From Perilla frutescens (Eukaryota > Streptophyta > Magnoliopsida > Lamiales > Lamiaceae), in NCBI GenBank assembly GCA_026008535.1, contig BRKX01000010.1, forward strand, positions 1,315,001-1,379,000: DNA of 64,000 nucleotides. The letters are read 5' to 3'. Positions 1 through 11,527 of the stretch are shown here, piece by piece. The position numbers and the translations under genes were made by a program. The notes below the pieces were generated by a model. It was not told the origin of the DNA and did no database searches. It saw only the letters and a program-made list of their open reading frames with translations. Positions within the stretch are counted from its first letter, which is position 1, and every line of letters begins with the position of its first letter.

Positions 1-237
1 AGTAGATCAGGAGGATCTACAAGTATCTTCACAGGCTTGGCTCAATTCTTTGGTAAATCTGCACAACGAAAGCAAAGGGAGTTAGATCTGAAAGATAATA
101 GCAAAATAAACCAAGAGCAGACGAGAAAAGAAGCTATCAGAGATAAAATCAGAGGAACAACACTGGGAAAAGTGCTCAAAGGCATAGGGGGTTCAGATTT
201 TCCCACAGGCGGTGGCAATGGTGGTTCCGGAGACTGA
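1..237 (+). CDS. Possible 3' end of an unrecognised gene (partial)
   Basis: The frame is open from the first base and ends at a TGA at 235-237, giving at least 78 residues with no start inside the window. The product is hydrophilic, rich in Lys, Arg, Gln and Glu in the middle and ends in a Gly-rich tail (GGGNGGSGD). I recognise no domain. The opposite strand also has an open frame here (42-287), and the sequence just to the right looks like a promoter for that strand, so the coding strand is uncertain. It could be the tail of a host gene or of a transposon protein. Confidence 0.3.
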   Translation, partial: SRSGGSTSIFTGLAQFFGKSAQRKQRELDLKDNSKINQEQTRKEAIRDKIRGTTLGKVLKGIGGSDFPTGGGNGGSGD

Positions 238-289
238 ATCAACCCAGACCAAGAGAGGATGGTGAAACGATAGGCGATGAAGCGCACAA

Positions 290-620
290 CTCAACTCTCA
301 ACCAACTACACAGCCTTCTACACTCATAGGCCAACATGAATCACAGTCAGATTCCGACCAGAGAAACCGAGAAGATAAGCAGACTAGAGAGAGAGATATT
401 CAGATTAGGGTTAGAGATAGAATGTGCGGCTTGAGAGAGAAGAGAAGGATCCAGAATAGATATAGGAGATAAAATTCTTTTGAAAAGTAAATTATATTTA
501 GGGTTAATTAATTAGGGGACCGGGTAGTGGGCTTAGGGTTAAGGGTTTAGGGCTTCTGGGCTTTTTGGCCACAAACAAATAAATCAGAAGATAAATAAAT
601 AAAAAGGCCCAAAAGATAAA
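290..620 (-). promoter_or_regulatory. Promoter-like stretch with telo-box and site II-like motifs
   Basis: Read on the minus strand this stretch has GGGCC/AGCCC motifs (near 536-612), AAACCCTTAACCCTAA (near 537-552), a further AACCCTAA (near 404-411) and a CT-rich run (near 384-396). Telo boxes beside TGGGCY elements and a pyrimidine-rich leader are typical of promoters of plant housekeeping and translation genes. The gene driven would lie at 1-290 on the minus strand, mostly outside the window. This is inference from motif content only. Confidence 0.35.
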
Positions 621-796
621 TGGGACAATATCAAAATGCTAACATGGGTTACACACCATAGGCATCGTGAACTTTTACTAGACAAGTACCAACATCAAAA
701 TCAAAACCAAGCTGATAAGAAAACCTTTTATTATTTTGTTATGATCCGTTTTCTAACATGAATATTCAAGCTTGCTAATACGGTTTAAAAAATGTA

Positions 797-930
797 TCAG
801 TTCCTTTGTATTAATTACTCAACTCAATTTTCACGACATTGTATCAGTTACTCAACTCAATTTTGCGAGATAGTAATATCTTCCCTTTTATGACATTGTA
901 TCAATTACTCAACTCAACTTTGCAGGTTTA
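797..930. repeat. Short degenerate direct repeats
   Basis: The phrase GTATCAnTTACTCAACTCAA recurs about three times, roughly 60 bases apart, with variations. The surrounding stretch 621-1628 is AT-rich and shows no convincing gene. Confidence 0.5.
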
Positions 931-1628
931 GGACTTGGCCCTTTTCATCTTTTGTGGTATGAAATGGGAGCCATTTCTTAATTTTAGCAAACCCAATTTC
1001 AGATATGGTCACTAAAAAAATTGTCTATTTCAAAATTTCAGTAATTTTTGTTTCTAAATGCCCTTGAAAAAAAAATTGTCTCTTGCATGACGAGGTCATC
1101 ATCCAACTTTTCTTTTGATTTCTAAAGCAACTGTCGCTTAATGATCTTTTCAAATTGGAGATAGATAATAAAACTAATGAAATCAATGTTCGTGGAAGTG
1201 ATACAGAAAATGTTCGATGTTATATATCATGGAAAGGTGGCCATACGGCATACCATATAAATTCAAAGTTATTGCTCGATTCTTATAATGGTGTTGTAGT
1301 AAAAACAATTATGTATATTAAATAATAAATTATTCTCAATCATTTCAATAAAAAAATATCGTTATTTTTAATTCAATAGTCTAAATAATAATTATATATA
1401 TATATAATAAATTATTAATTGTGTGTATACAATTTTTATAATTTTAAAGATTAAAAAGTACGGAATACCATAATTTAGAGATGGCATCTAGTGAAAGTAA
1501 CATTCATTAATTAAAACTACTACATTAAATAATACTACTAGATCGAAGAAAAAAGCGTACAACGGCGACGAAATAACTAAAATAGAAATTAAAAAATTAA
1601 AACTTAATTAATTTAGAAATTAACATAA

Positions 1629-3037
1629 CTAATTAAAAAAGTGCTTATCCGGAACGGTAGTTTGGAATTTGATAAGAAACTCATCCACTGCGAGATCTCG
1701 TGCAGATGGCCTTAGAGATGGTTGGAGGTGTAGACAACTGAATACAAAGTCGTCAAAGCCGGTCGAAAAAAATCCTTTCTTTTTCTTCAGATGTGATGTC
1801 CCACATTGGTGGGAGAACGAAAGTATGACAAGTATATAAGTGGGTTCAATGGACTCTCTAACAACTTGGGTTAACCATTTTGGCAATGCGAGGACGGATG
1901 CTAAGTAGTTGCTAGCGGGCCCATTGTGCCGTCGTTTCATTGCTGGGCCCCACCCTCGTGGGCCTGGGGCATTACAAATAGTATCAGAGACGACCCCGGG
2001 TGCGCTCGACAGGGCCCTAGAGTCAGTCCAGGTGTGCTCAAACCGGACCCCGGGGGACGGTCCTACAGAGGAAGGAGCACGATGAGGACATCGTGTCTCC
2101 AACGGGGGGAGAATGTGATGTCCCACATCGGTGGGAGAATGAAAGTATGACAAGTATATAAGTGGGTTCAATGGACTCTCTAAAAACTTGGGTTAACCAT
2201 TTTGGCAATGCGAGGACGGATGCCAAGTAGTTACTAGCGGGCCCATTGTACCGTCGTTTCATTACTGGGCCCCAACCCCGTGGGCCTGTGGCGTTACATC
2301 AGAAGACCTTTGAATTTTTTTTGGATTCCAAGCTGTGGAGGTCCACCCGCTTGAAGCAGATTTTTCGGGAGGTGTCTAGCTTCTCGCATTTGATCAAGTG
2401 CCTAGTGAAGGTGATTGCCATCAGCGAAAGAGAGCCCGGAGTACGCGAGTTCCAGAGCTAGAATGCCTATCATCCAAATGTCCGTTTTGAGTTCCTCACT
2501 GCGCGACTTGATATTGTCGGATGTAATTTCGGGGGCTGCCGCCCCACGCCAAATGTGACCCTTGTGGATGATATCATCCATATTGGAGTTCACGTCAACG
2601 CTCGTGCCGGCATATCCGAGTCGGAACACCGCATTTCCCATGTAAAAAATGTGAGCCGCGCATATCTTACTGTGAAGGCGGTTGGTGTTGTGTAGCTCCT
2701 CCACCGCCTTCACGACTTGGCCGATGATGTACAGAACTACACGCTCCGACATGCGGGTAGGGAACTGGCTGAGAAAAGTATGCAAAGATCCCTCTTGAAT
2801 CAGTGGGAACTCCAGGCATTGGAACTATTGGCCATCATTGCCAACGTGCTTAAAGGAACTCGTGATAGCTAAAATGTTGGAGGGGTCAGTAAAAGGTCTA
2901 TTGTTTCTTTCCTCTTCCTGAATTTGAGTGTAGAGAGCGGCATTGTCGAACGGAGACTCCGGGTGGTCTCGTAAAAAGACACACTTGAGGCTTACCGCTA
3001 GTTCGTTGATGTCCGTCTCTGCACAACTCTGCACAAG
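1629..3037 (-). pseudogene. STE20-like protein kinase relic, interrupted by a TRIM
   Basis: On the minus strand one frame runs from about 3037 to 1629 once the inserted TRIM (1792-2298 plus one target copy) is ignored. It has in-frame stops near 2825 and 2402. Visible pieces are a helix like the kinase E helix (VLYIIGQVVKAVEELHN), an APE-like motif (GAAAPEI), a subdomain IX motif (KTDIWMIGILALELAY, as in STE20-group DIWSxGITALELA) and a C-lobe piece (SCLHLQPSLRPSARDL). The catalytic loop is ruined: LHSKICAAHIF stands where HRDxKxxNIL is expected, and the DFG position reads LGY. The N-lobe is not recognisable. Decay plus insertion makes this a pseudogene. The exact kinase family is inferred from the STE20-type subdomain IX and could be wrong. 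Confidence 0.6.
1792..2298 (+). mobile_element. TRIM retrotransposon (complete, 507 bp)
   Basis: Two 185-bp long terminal repeats (1792-1976 and 2114-2298) both start TGTGATGTCCCACA and end TTACA, with the TG...CA ends expected of LTRs. Just inside the left LTR is AGTATCAGAGACG, close to the usual plant initiator-Met tRNA primer site. Just before the right LTR is the purine tract GGGGGGAGAA. The internal region is only about 137 bp and codes for nothing, which is the definition of a terminal-repeat retrotransposon in miniature. A 5-bp target duplication, TCAGA, lies at 1787-1791 and 2299-2303. The LTRs differ at a handful of positions, so the insertion is not brand new. It sits inside the kinase relic. 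Confidence 0.9.
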
Positions 3038-3087
3038 AATTTCCTATATATATATATAGTATATATATATATATATAGGAAATTCTT
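3035..3087. repeat. Perfect or near-perfect palindrome with TA core
   Basis: AAGAATTTCC at the left pairs with GGAAATTCTT at the right around a (TA)n core, giving a hairpin of about 53 bp directly at the 5' edge of the kinase relic. Confidence 0.75.
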
Positions 3088-3504
3088 TGTTTGAATCAAA
3101 GTGACTACTACCATATACGGTAAAACCTCTATAAATTAATATGATTGGGACCATGAGATTTTATACAAATTTATTATTTTATCATGATATTAATCAATCT
3201 ATAAATTAATATTTATTAATTTAAAGAGTTTTTCATGATTCAATAAAATTGAATTTTGATTACACTAAAAATGATTGTATCTTACTAATTTATCATATTT
3301 ATTAATCATTTCAAATGTTATTAATGAAAATTAATGAGTAATGTTCATTATTTCTTAATAATTTAATATTATTCATTGTATTTTTACTAAAAGCATTCAT
3401 TGTGTGATAGTGATAGATTAAATTATATAAACAACATAGCAAATTGCTTAAAATTATATCCAACGAACAATGACTTGTCATCTAAAAGTTGTCTCAAAAT
3501 CAAC

Positions 3505-4342
3505 AATGGCAAATGAAATATGTAAAACATTGTATGAGTACAAATAGATCATTCCACATGCACTCAAAAAGATTTACGATTGTGGTTTGATGAAAAAATT
3601 CATTTGCAAGTTAATACGGTAGTAGAATCAATTAACAAGGTAGTACATTTAAGAAAAAATAAACACTAGAATCATACTTCACTAAAATAAACTTTATGTT
3701 TGCAGTTTTAAAGAAATTATTAATTTATGATATTGAATGGACCATATATTTATATAGGGTCTTCCAAAATTATATTATCATATTATCTTATCAATATCTA
3801 TGATATTTTCAACTGGCTTGAGTTGTGACTGAAGAAAAATATTATCTTAAAGAGTTGATTAATTCAATGAGAATTAACAGGAATTTTCCAATTCCTTAAG
3901 TTCGTTAGAACTCAACACCAAAGGATCTTATAGATCCTTAAGAACAATCAAAATGGCACAAGAAACTCAAGATCACCACACAAATCGGTAAAATAATATA
4001 GAAATTTTTTAAGTTAATAAGACAACTGATATGCTTGACACTTATAATATATCAAACTTATGAAATGGCAACAACAGGTGAAGTATGTAAAATATTATGT
4101 GAGTACAAAGAGATCATTCCACATGCACTCAAAAATATTTACGATTGTGGCTTGATGAAAAAATTCATTTGCAAGTTAATACGGTAGTAGAATCAATTAA
4201 CAAGGTAGTACATTTAAGAAAAAACAAACTCTAGAATCATACTTCACTAAAATAACTTTATGTTTGTAGTTTTAAAGAAATTATTAATTTATGATATTGA
4301 ATGGACCATATATTTATATAAGGTCTTCCAAAATTATCTTTT
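3505..4342. repeat. Pair of ~265-bp direct repeats beside the WAKL relic
   Basis: The stretch 3507-3771 recurs at about 4077-4342 with few changes. Both copies contain GATCATTCCACATGCACTC and end in GGTCTTCCAAAATTAT. The right copy abuts the WAKL relic. The 305 bases between them are AT-rich and non-coding. Confidence 0.8.
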
Positions 4343-4344
4343 CT

Positions 4345-5400
4345 TATAAGTTTCTCCCTAATTCTAATCTCAGTGATGATATTACTTTCTACCCAATTAA
4401 AAGTTCCATCATAACCACTCCAAAACTGTAGACATCACTCTTGTTCTAGATCAAAGTAGCCAAAGATTTCAGCACTTGTGCTGTCAGGTGAGTTTGATCA
4501 ATAGCAATTGATCTTGATGTCCTGAAATCTGAAATTTTGACACGATACTTATCATCCAAAAGTATGTTTGTGGATTTGATATCCCGGTGATAGATGGGTG
4601 CAGATGCAGAGGAATGTAAGTAAGCAAGTGCACCTGCTACTTCTCTTGCAATTCTCATGTGCATCTCATGTTAATGGGAATTCCTCACTAGGCTCATGGA
4701 TTTGGTGGAGAAGTGTGCAGGAACAAACTCGTAGACAAGTAGAGGAACTTCATTCTCCAAGCAGCATCCCAATAACTTAACTACATTCCAGTGGTTCACT
4801 TATGATAGAATCACCACCTCATTAATGAAAGCTTCAAGACCACCTTCCTCTAGCTTTTTAGATTTCTTGATTGACATAATCCTTTCGTCCATCAACATTG
4901 TTTTGTAGACTGTACCTTGGCCACCACGACAAAGTATGCGGTTTTCATTGAAGTTATCTGTAGCTTGCGTCAACTCTTTAGAACTGTATAACTTGGCCTT
5001 CTCAAGGCTATTATCAGTTGCCGACAACTGTTCCAACAACAATCCACCATTTCGCTTGAAAAACTTGTGCCTACGGTTAGCTTTGATTCTATTTCTAATA
5101 GATTTTGTGGATTTTCATGCTACGAGGAGCAGAATTAGAGCGCCAATCACACTGCCAATACTAATCAATGTTATTTTTACACGAGTTCTATGTTTAGCAT
5201 TTTTATCTTCACATGTACAATCTATTTTTTCATTGTTACAAGACCAAGATAACTATTTGCATTGATTCAATATTTTTTGATGACTGAATTTGTCTATATC
5301 ACTAGATGATATGGGTTACCTTCATACCCGCCGGGGCAAGACTTGAAGATACATAATATTCATAATATATATATCTACCATCATCATATAATCTATAATC
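4345..5400 (-). pseudogene. WAKL receptor kinase relic (fragment)
   Basis: Fragments of a WAKL gene can be followed on the minus strand. From high to low coordinates they are: EGF-flanking and membrane-proximal remnants (about 5400-5100); the juxtamembrane motif and Gly loop (80 residues at 4800-5042, reading CRGGQGTVYK); a catalytic-loop piece (4446-4664) with intact YHRDIKSTN; and a short tail to about 4345. Frames change between pieces. The DFG motif is DFR. About 30 bases that encode the PEYFQSSQF region in gene A are missing near 4447, and a stop falls there. The extracellular half is absent or unrecognisable. It is most like gene A and the C/D pair in the kinase. It is clearly non-functional. 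Confidence 0.85.
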
Positions 5401-5524
5401 TATACCTATATAAAAAGTGTGAATGATTTCTTACAAAATATGATTTGTCTATTATATTCATAATCTACATTTAATTTAAGGGTAAGCAAATAATATATTC
5501 ATTTATTTTTGTTAATATAATATA

Positions 5525-6206
5525 GGGCAAAGGGCCAGATAAACACCCGAATTATATGACAAGTCCTACATAGACGTATGAACTATTTTTTGGCCCAAAT
5601 GCACGCCTAAACTATTTAAAAGGTACAATCATCCCCTTCAACTATTCAAAATATATCAAATTCACACTTTTCATTTAATACCGTTAGTTTTTTTCCGTTA
5701 AACAAAATGCACATAATTATTCGACCTAATTATGATTGATTCGGACGATGATATAATGTAACGTGGTATGGTTAGAAAGCCCTCATCATGTGTTTTTTAT
5801 TTATACTCTTAATTTGTCAACCGGGTGTTAAACGATTGAATAATTATATAGAGAAATATCAATTTCGATGGTTTGTATTATGCATTAAATTTTAAATCTC
5901 GATACCGATTTGATGTTGGATTTTGAAATTAAAAGAGGAGTTTGAAACTCCATACTGTGGGCTATTTGACCGTGGTTTCAATTTGTCCAATCAACATTCA
6001 TAGGTGATATAATTGAGCTTAACTCATTTTGATTAACGGAAAAAACTGACGGTATTAACATCGAGTGTCAGTTTGCTCTTTTTTGAACAGTTAAGGGTGC
6101 CGATTGTACTTTTCAAATAGTTTAGGTGTGTATTTCAGCCAAAAAATAGTTCGTACGTCTAGGTGGGATTGAGCATATAGTTCAGGTGTTTTTTGGCCCT
6201 TTGCCC
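5525..6206. mobile_element. MULE-type foldback MITE with 9-bp target duplication
   Basis: The element begins GGGCAAAGGGCCA and ends TGGCCCTTTGCCC. Its arms are long imperfect inverted repeats of about 200 bp, for example TAGTTTAGGCGTG-like text at both ends. A perfect 9-bp target duplication, TATAATATA, lies at 5516-5524 and 6207-6215. Nine-base duplications with long inverted arms mark Mutator-like elements. There is no coding sequence, so it is non-autonomous. Confidence 0.85.
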
Positions 6207-6439
6207 TATAATATATTATATTTATTTCAATAGTTTTGTTATAATTGAATTCTACTATATAAAATTATCCTTAATATAAAATCTTATAAATAATTATTTA
6301 AAAATACAATATATTATATTTATGCAATTTCTTACAAAATATTTGTCTATTATATCCATAATCTACACTTAATTTAAGGGTAAAATAGTAATATACTATA
6401 TTATATAATTAATTATTCACATATAATATATTATATTTA

Positions 6440-7500
6440 TTTAAATAGTATTGTACTATTCCAATTCTTCAACCACATCATCTAAATTTTTCATCAATTA
6501 TTTCTCTATCATATCAACCATAACAAACAAGAAAAAAACTAAAAAATATAATAGAACAACAATATAATGTATTATATAATTAATTCAACACATAATATAT
6601 CATATTTAATTTTATAATTAAATATTAATTCAATATAATTGTACTATTATAAATTTTCATTCATCCACATAAATTAATTCTCCATCAATTACATTGTCTC
6701 TATAAATTATATCCAAATGAAGGGATTGAAACATAAAGCTTGAATTTATAGAAAGATTATAAACTAACCTAATGATACTTAAAAAGTTCTCTATCAAAAA
6801 TTAAGAATTTCTTCTCCATCATTATATTTATTTCAACAGTATTCTACTATTCCAATTATTCATTCACATCAATTAATTCCCGAACAATTATTTCTCCACT
6901 ATATCAATCACAGAAAAACAAGAAAAAGAATAAAAAATATAATCCCATAGTAATATAATTAATTATCCACATATAATATATTATATTTTATAATTTAAAT
7001 ATTATTTTAATAGAATTGTACTATTACATAGTTTATACAGATTACATCCCAACGAAGATATTGAAAAATAAAAACTTGAATTTATGGAAAGATTATAAAC
7101 TAACCTCATTGTTCTTAAGAAGTTGTCGGTCAAAAATTAAAAATTACTTCTTCATCAATATTAATGATATTCCAATTCTTCATTCACATCAATTAATTAT
7201 CCACTAATTATTTCTCCTTCATATCAACCATAGTAAACAAGAAAACCAAAATTAAAAAACGTAATCCCATAGTAATATAATATATTATATAATTAATTAT
7301 CCACGTATAACATATTATATTTTATAATTTAAATATTATTTTAATAGAATTGTACTATTACATAATTTATACAAATTAATTATATCCCAACGAAGATATT
7401 GAAAAATAAAAAATTGTATTTATGGACAGATTATAAACTAATATCATTGTTCTTAAGAAGTTATCTGTCAATAATTAAGAAGTACATCTCCATCAATCAT
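6440..7500. repeat. Three tandem copies of an AT-rich ~320-390 bp unit
   Basis: Similar blocks start near 6460, 6840 and 7150. Each contains ATATCAACCAT(A/C)-like text followed by AACAAGAAAA and then TAATATAAT. Copies two and three also share CCCAACGAAGATATTGAAAA. The small frame at 7016-7207 lies inside this repeat and is not a gene. Related text also occurs near 5430-5500 and 6340-6440. Confidence 0.7.
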
Positions 7501-10059
7501 TAATGAAGGGAAAAAAGATAAGAGGGATGACATTCAATCAATGATTTGATTCATTTAATATAATTTATTTAAGTAGTTTTTAATAGAAAATATGTAATTT
7601 AGTTAGGAGGATTAATGACATTTAATCAATAATTTGATTCATTCAACATAAGTTATTTAAGTAGTTCTTAATAGAAAACATGTAATTTAGTCATGGTAAC
7701 TACAATATGCGTGTATGTGTATGTGCTATGAATCATGTTATATGGTATGAAAAAAAATGAAAAAAAAAGTTGGTTCCATAATATACAATCAAAATGCTAA
7801 GTTTTAATTTATTTATTGAAATTGATGTGTTCATTCTCATTCATATGATTAAGAGTAGTCCCAATCAAATTTATTGAAGCTAAATTTCTACTTCTTTATT
7901 TATGATCGGACTCGGATAATGTTGACCGCAGGAAGAAGACATGTCAGATGATATATGTTGAACTATTAGATTATATATATATATATATACATTAAAGTGA
8001 ATGAATAATACCTAAAAAAATTCAATGATGAAGATAAATTTAAGAAATTATTAATGTAGAAAATTTTGGGAGCTCTATTTTGAAAGTTGCTAAACAAAGT
8101 TTTAAAAATATGGTAAATTTAAAAAAATCAAAAAATTTAAATGAATTTATAATTTATAGTTGATTGGGAAAATAAGTTTTAAATTATGGTTCAAATGCAT
8201 TGCTAGGTTTCCTACCTTATTAATTTATAATTTGAGAAATTTAGAATATTGGTTGGTTTGATAATTATATATTAAATATTTTATATTAGATTATTCAATT
8301 AATTTACAATAGTTAATTAAATTCACGGGTTGAGGGAATGAATATTGCACAATTTTTTAGAATATGAATTATGTTGAATATACATAATCATATGACTGAG
8401 AATGGATATAGTCCAATTACTTACAAAAAAGTTGAAATAGAAGAATTGGATATTTTCCCCTTAGATTGAACTGCTAATTATTTAACATAATTCTCAAACT
8501 ATTTAGCTAATTATAATATAGAACAATAATATAATACGTAATTATAAGTAGAAGTATTATACATTAGGTTTTTTTTTTTATATAGAATGATATATATTAG
8601 GTGTTTTTGTTGAGTGAATGGCTAAACTCCTCGGGCGGAAGGAATGTATATTTCACATTTTTTAGAATATAGATTTCTACGACAATGGTGATTACCAATT
8701 TTAAAACATATGAATGAGAATGGACATTCACTTTAGTTGAGAAAATAGTTGAAATTGAGGAATTGAAAAATTTTCCTTTAGATTGAACTACTAATTAAAT
8801 TAGTTAGCCATTGAACAAGAATTACAACTGACAACCAAATTATATTTTTCTTAAAAAAATTACAAACAATGTATAAAATTTTGAAAAATATATTGAACTC
8901 GAAGCTTGAACACAATTTACCATGATAAACTATTAACCAAACTTTGAGATTTTATCATTTCTTTCTCATTGAGCAACACATGTTCCTATAATAATAAAAA
9001 TTTTTATTTTATTTTTAAATACCTGATATTTATACATTCAACACCATTTTAATCTAGTTAAGTTATTTTTTAGTTTTATTTGTTCCAAGTTCTTATTCGA
9101 ATTGTTACAATTTAATTATACTTTATGTTTATATCATTTTTTTGTTTATTGATTAATGTAGAATTTTCATATATTATTATATTTATAAATTTATATATAT
9201 ATATAGAATAAAGTATATATTTTAATTGACTACTTAAATGTAATATAGTAAAATTATTCAAACTTCAATAATTAATATAATTTAAGTAAACTGCAAAAGA
9301 AAATTGAAAACTACTCCAACACACATCAATACATCAGCATTCACCATGTACATAATTTATATGAAAAAATCACACCATATGAAACTACTCCAAGAAATTC
9401 AGATGGAAATTAATATCAACTTAATTATGAAAAAAATCAGCCACGTACCTTCTACGCCCTAGTTATGCTGCTGGTTGAAGATCAGCTAAAAAAATCCAAC
9501 CCTTTTTTATGATTTTTGAGCTTAGTTTTGTAATTTGGCTATTTATAATTTGGCTATAGCTGAAATGAGTTGTAACTCAACTATAAATTCTTAATTACTT
9601 ATCAATGATTGGATTGCAACATAGTGTTCTTTCCTTGTAATTAATTAAGTTGCATGGGATATATATATTCAAAAGTCTTCCAAGTCAACAGTGACGTACG
9701 GCAGTAGTAGGTGTGGAGTTAATGAGTCTAGTTACTGTCGGTGGGATGATTATTCCAAGTTTGATTAATTTAATACCACAGAAATACACCAATAAAAATA
9801 AATTAAAAGACCAAAGATTGTCAAATGAAATCATCTAATGAATCCACTTTCTCTATCCTACATGGTATTCCATCATGAATTTTATTAGTTTTTTTTTAAT
9901 TTTAATTAATTTATTTTGGCTTAATTTAATTTTACGATTATTATTGAAGGTTTATTCCACATAATTATAGTTTATAATTATTTTTTAATATTGAATTTTT
10001 ATCATTAGTTAATATGATTGATATTTAGGTATGACAATTCTATAATTAGGGGACATTTA
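7501..10059. other. AT-rich intergenic DNA, no gene seen
   Basis: Apart from short simple repeats (for example TA runs near 7975 and 9195) I see no coding frame, RNA gene or bounded element here. Confidence 0.6.
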
Positions 10060-10540
10060 TTTTTGTGGAAAATTTTTAAATAGCCATTTTAACTTAGCAA
10101 AAAGTATTTCCAGTCACTATTTTTAAAAAAATTGTTTCTAGCTACTTGGACAAAATAACCCTTTGTCGTGCACCCTAGTCGTGCAACAATGTAAAATTAT
10201 AATGCTGGATGAATACACTTAGTCATGTAACTCTATTCGTGTTGTAGTGTAAATTTGAATTGTTATACGACTATACTCAGTCGTGTACGCTCAATTCGTG
10301 CAACAGTACATAAATTTATAATGTTGCACGAATTTACTTAGTCATGCACCCCACTCATGTAGCAATATTAATTTATACCGTTACACGATCATATTTCATT
10401 CGTGCGCCCAAATAGTACACTTTAGTCGTGCAACTCACAATTTTAATGAAGGATAATTAAATATTTTCAGTCGAAAAGTGGCTATAAATAATCTTTTTTA
10501 AAAAGTGGCTAAAAACATAATTTACTAAATGAAAACTCTG
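10060..10540. repeat. Inverted-repeat element with GTCGTGCAAC internal repeats
   Basis: The core (about 10157-10435) holds five or six degenerate copies of a ~60-base unit with GTCGTGCA(A/C)C or its complement (TGCACGA). It is framed by imperfect inverted arms: left TAGCCATTTTAACTTAGCAA near 10081, right GTGGCTAAAAACATAATTTA near 10506. No target duplication was found. It is probably a non-autonomous DNA transposon. Confidence 0.5.
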
Positions 10541-10971
10541 ATTTTAATACATTACCACTAATTTTTAATATATAATTTCAATTATTAACAATAAATCATG
10601 TTAATTAAGATTGGTTATACTATAAAATTTTATTTCTATAATAAATATTTTTAAAATATTAAATTTGATAGTGATATTAAAAATGGAGTAAAGGGTCTCA
10701 TCGGTAAAAAAAAAAAAAAAAGAGTCTTGTAGCAAAGCAAATTGCATTGTATAATTTTTAAAGTTTCAATACTTAGTAATAAATATTTATTATGATTGGT
10801 TATATTATAATATTTTTTTTATAATAAACATTATAGTAATAATAATTTTGATAGTGATATATAATAGTGGACTAGATGAACTCATTTCGGTATAGCAGTG
10901 AGATTGGAAAATATAACTAAATTGTCTAAAAAAAAAATCTAATGGGGGATGACATGTGAGCAACACCCAAA

Positions 10972-11105
10972 ATAGCAATGAGATCCTATATTCCAATTTG
11001 ATGCTCATCTTATATTCCAATCAAATATACATGATATAAATTCAATTATTGAAATATGAGATATGGAATGCCAAGTTGAGAATGTAGGATCTCCTCCGCC
11101 AAAAT
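10972..11105. repeat. Short foldback element with GGATCCTCTATTCC-type ends
   Basis: The left arm GAGATCCTATATTCCAATTT is answered on the right by an inverted, diverged copy near 11068-11098. The same end type occurs at 16748-16900, 22936-23325 and 28227-28622. Confidence 0.45.
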
Positions 11106-11527
11106 AGGTGCTCACAATTGGTGAGCGACATATAAATTATCGGTATATCCAAGAATTGGGTTAACTAATGAACTTAATTCATAGAGATACAAAAATAATA
11201 TTGTCTAATCCACTAGATACACTGTTGGATTAAACCATTTTAAAGCTTATGAATTATTCACATACTCAATACCATACATTGTCAAATTAATCTATTTAGT
11301 CTATCATTCAAAGTAAACGACCCATGCATAATAGAAGAGTAAAAAATTCACAAAGATTTCCCCATTCCTCTTAAGATGAACACTATTAAAAGGTCACGAA
11401 AAGTTGGATGTGATATACAAAATTATATATTCATTACTAATATGAATCAAGAAATGCAAGCTTGTTTTTAGCTGATTCTTTTTTCAGCATTATGATGGAT
11501 AAAAATGAATATTACATGTATAATTCA

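Noticed and set aside
42..287. 81-codon minus-strand frame at the left edge
   Set aside because: No recognisable domain and overlapped by an equally open + strand frame. Kept only as a comment on the promoter-like region.
1926..2262. Open frames on both strands
   Set aside because: They lie in the TRIM, whose LTRs and interior do not code for protein.
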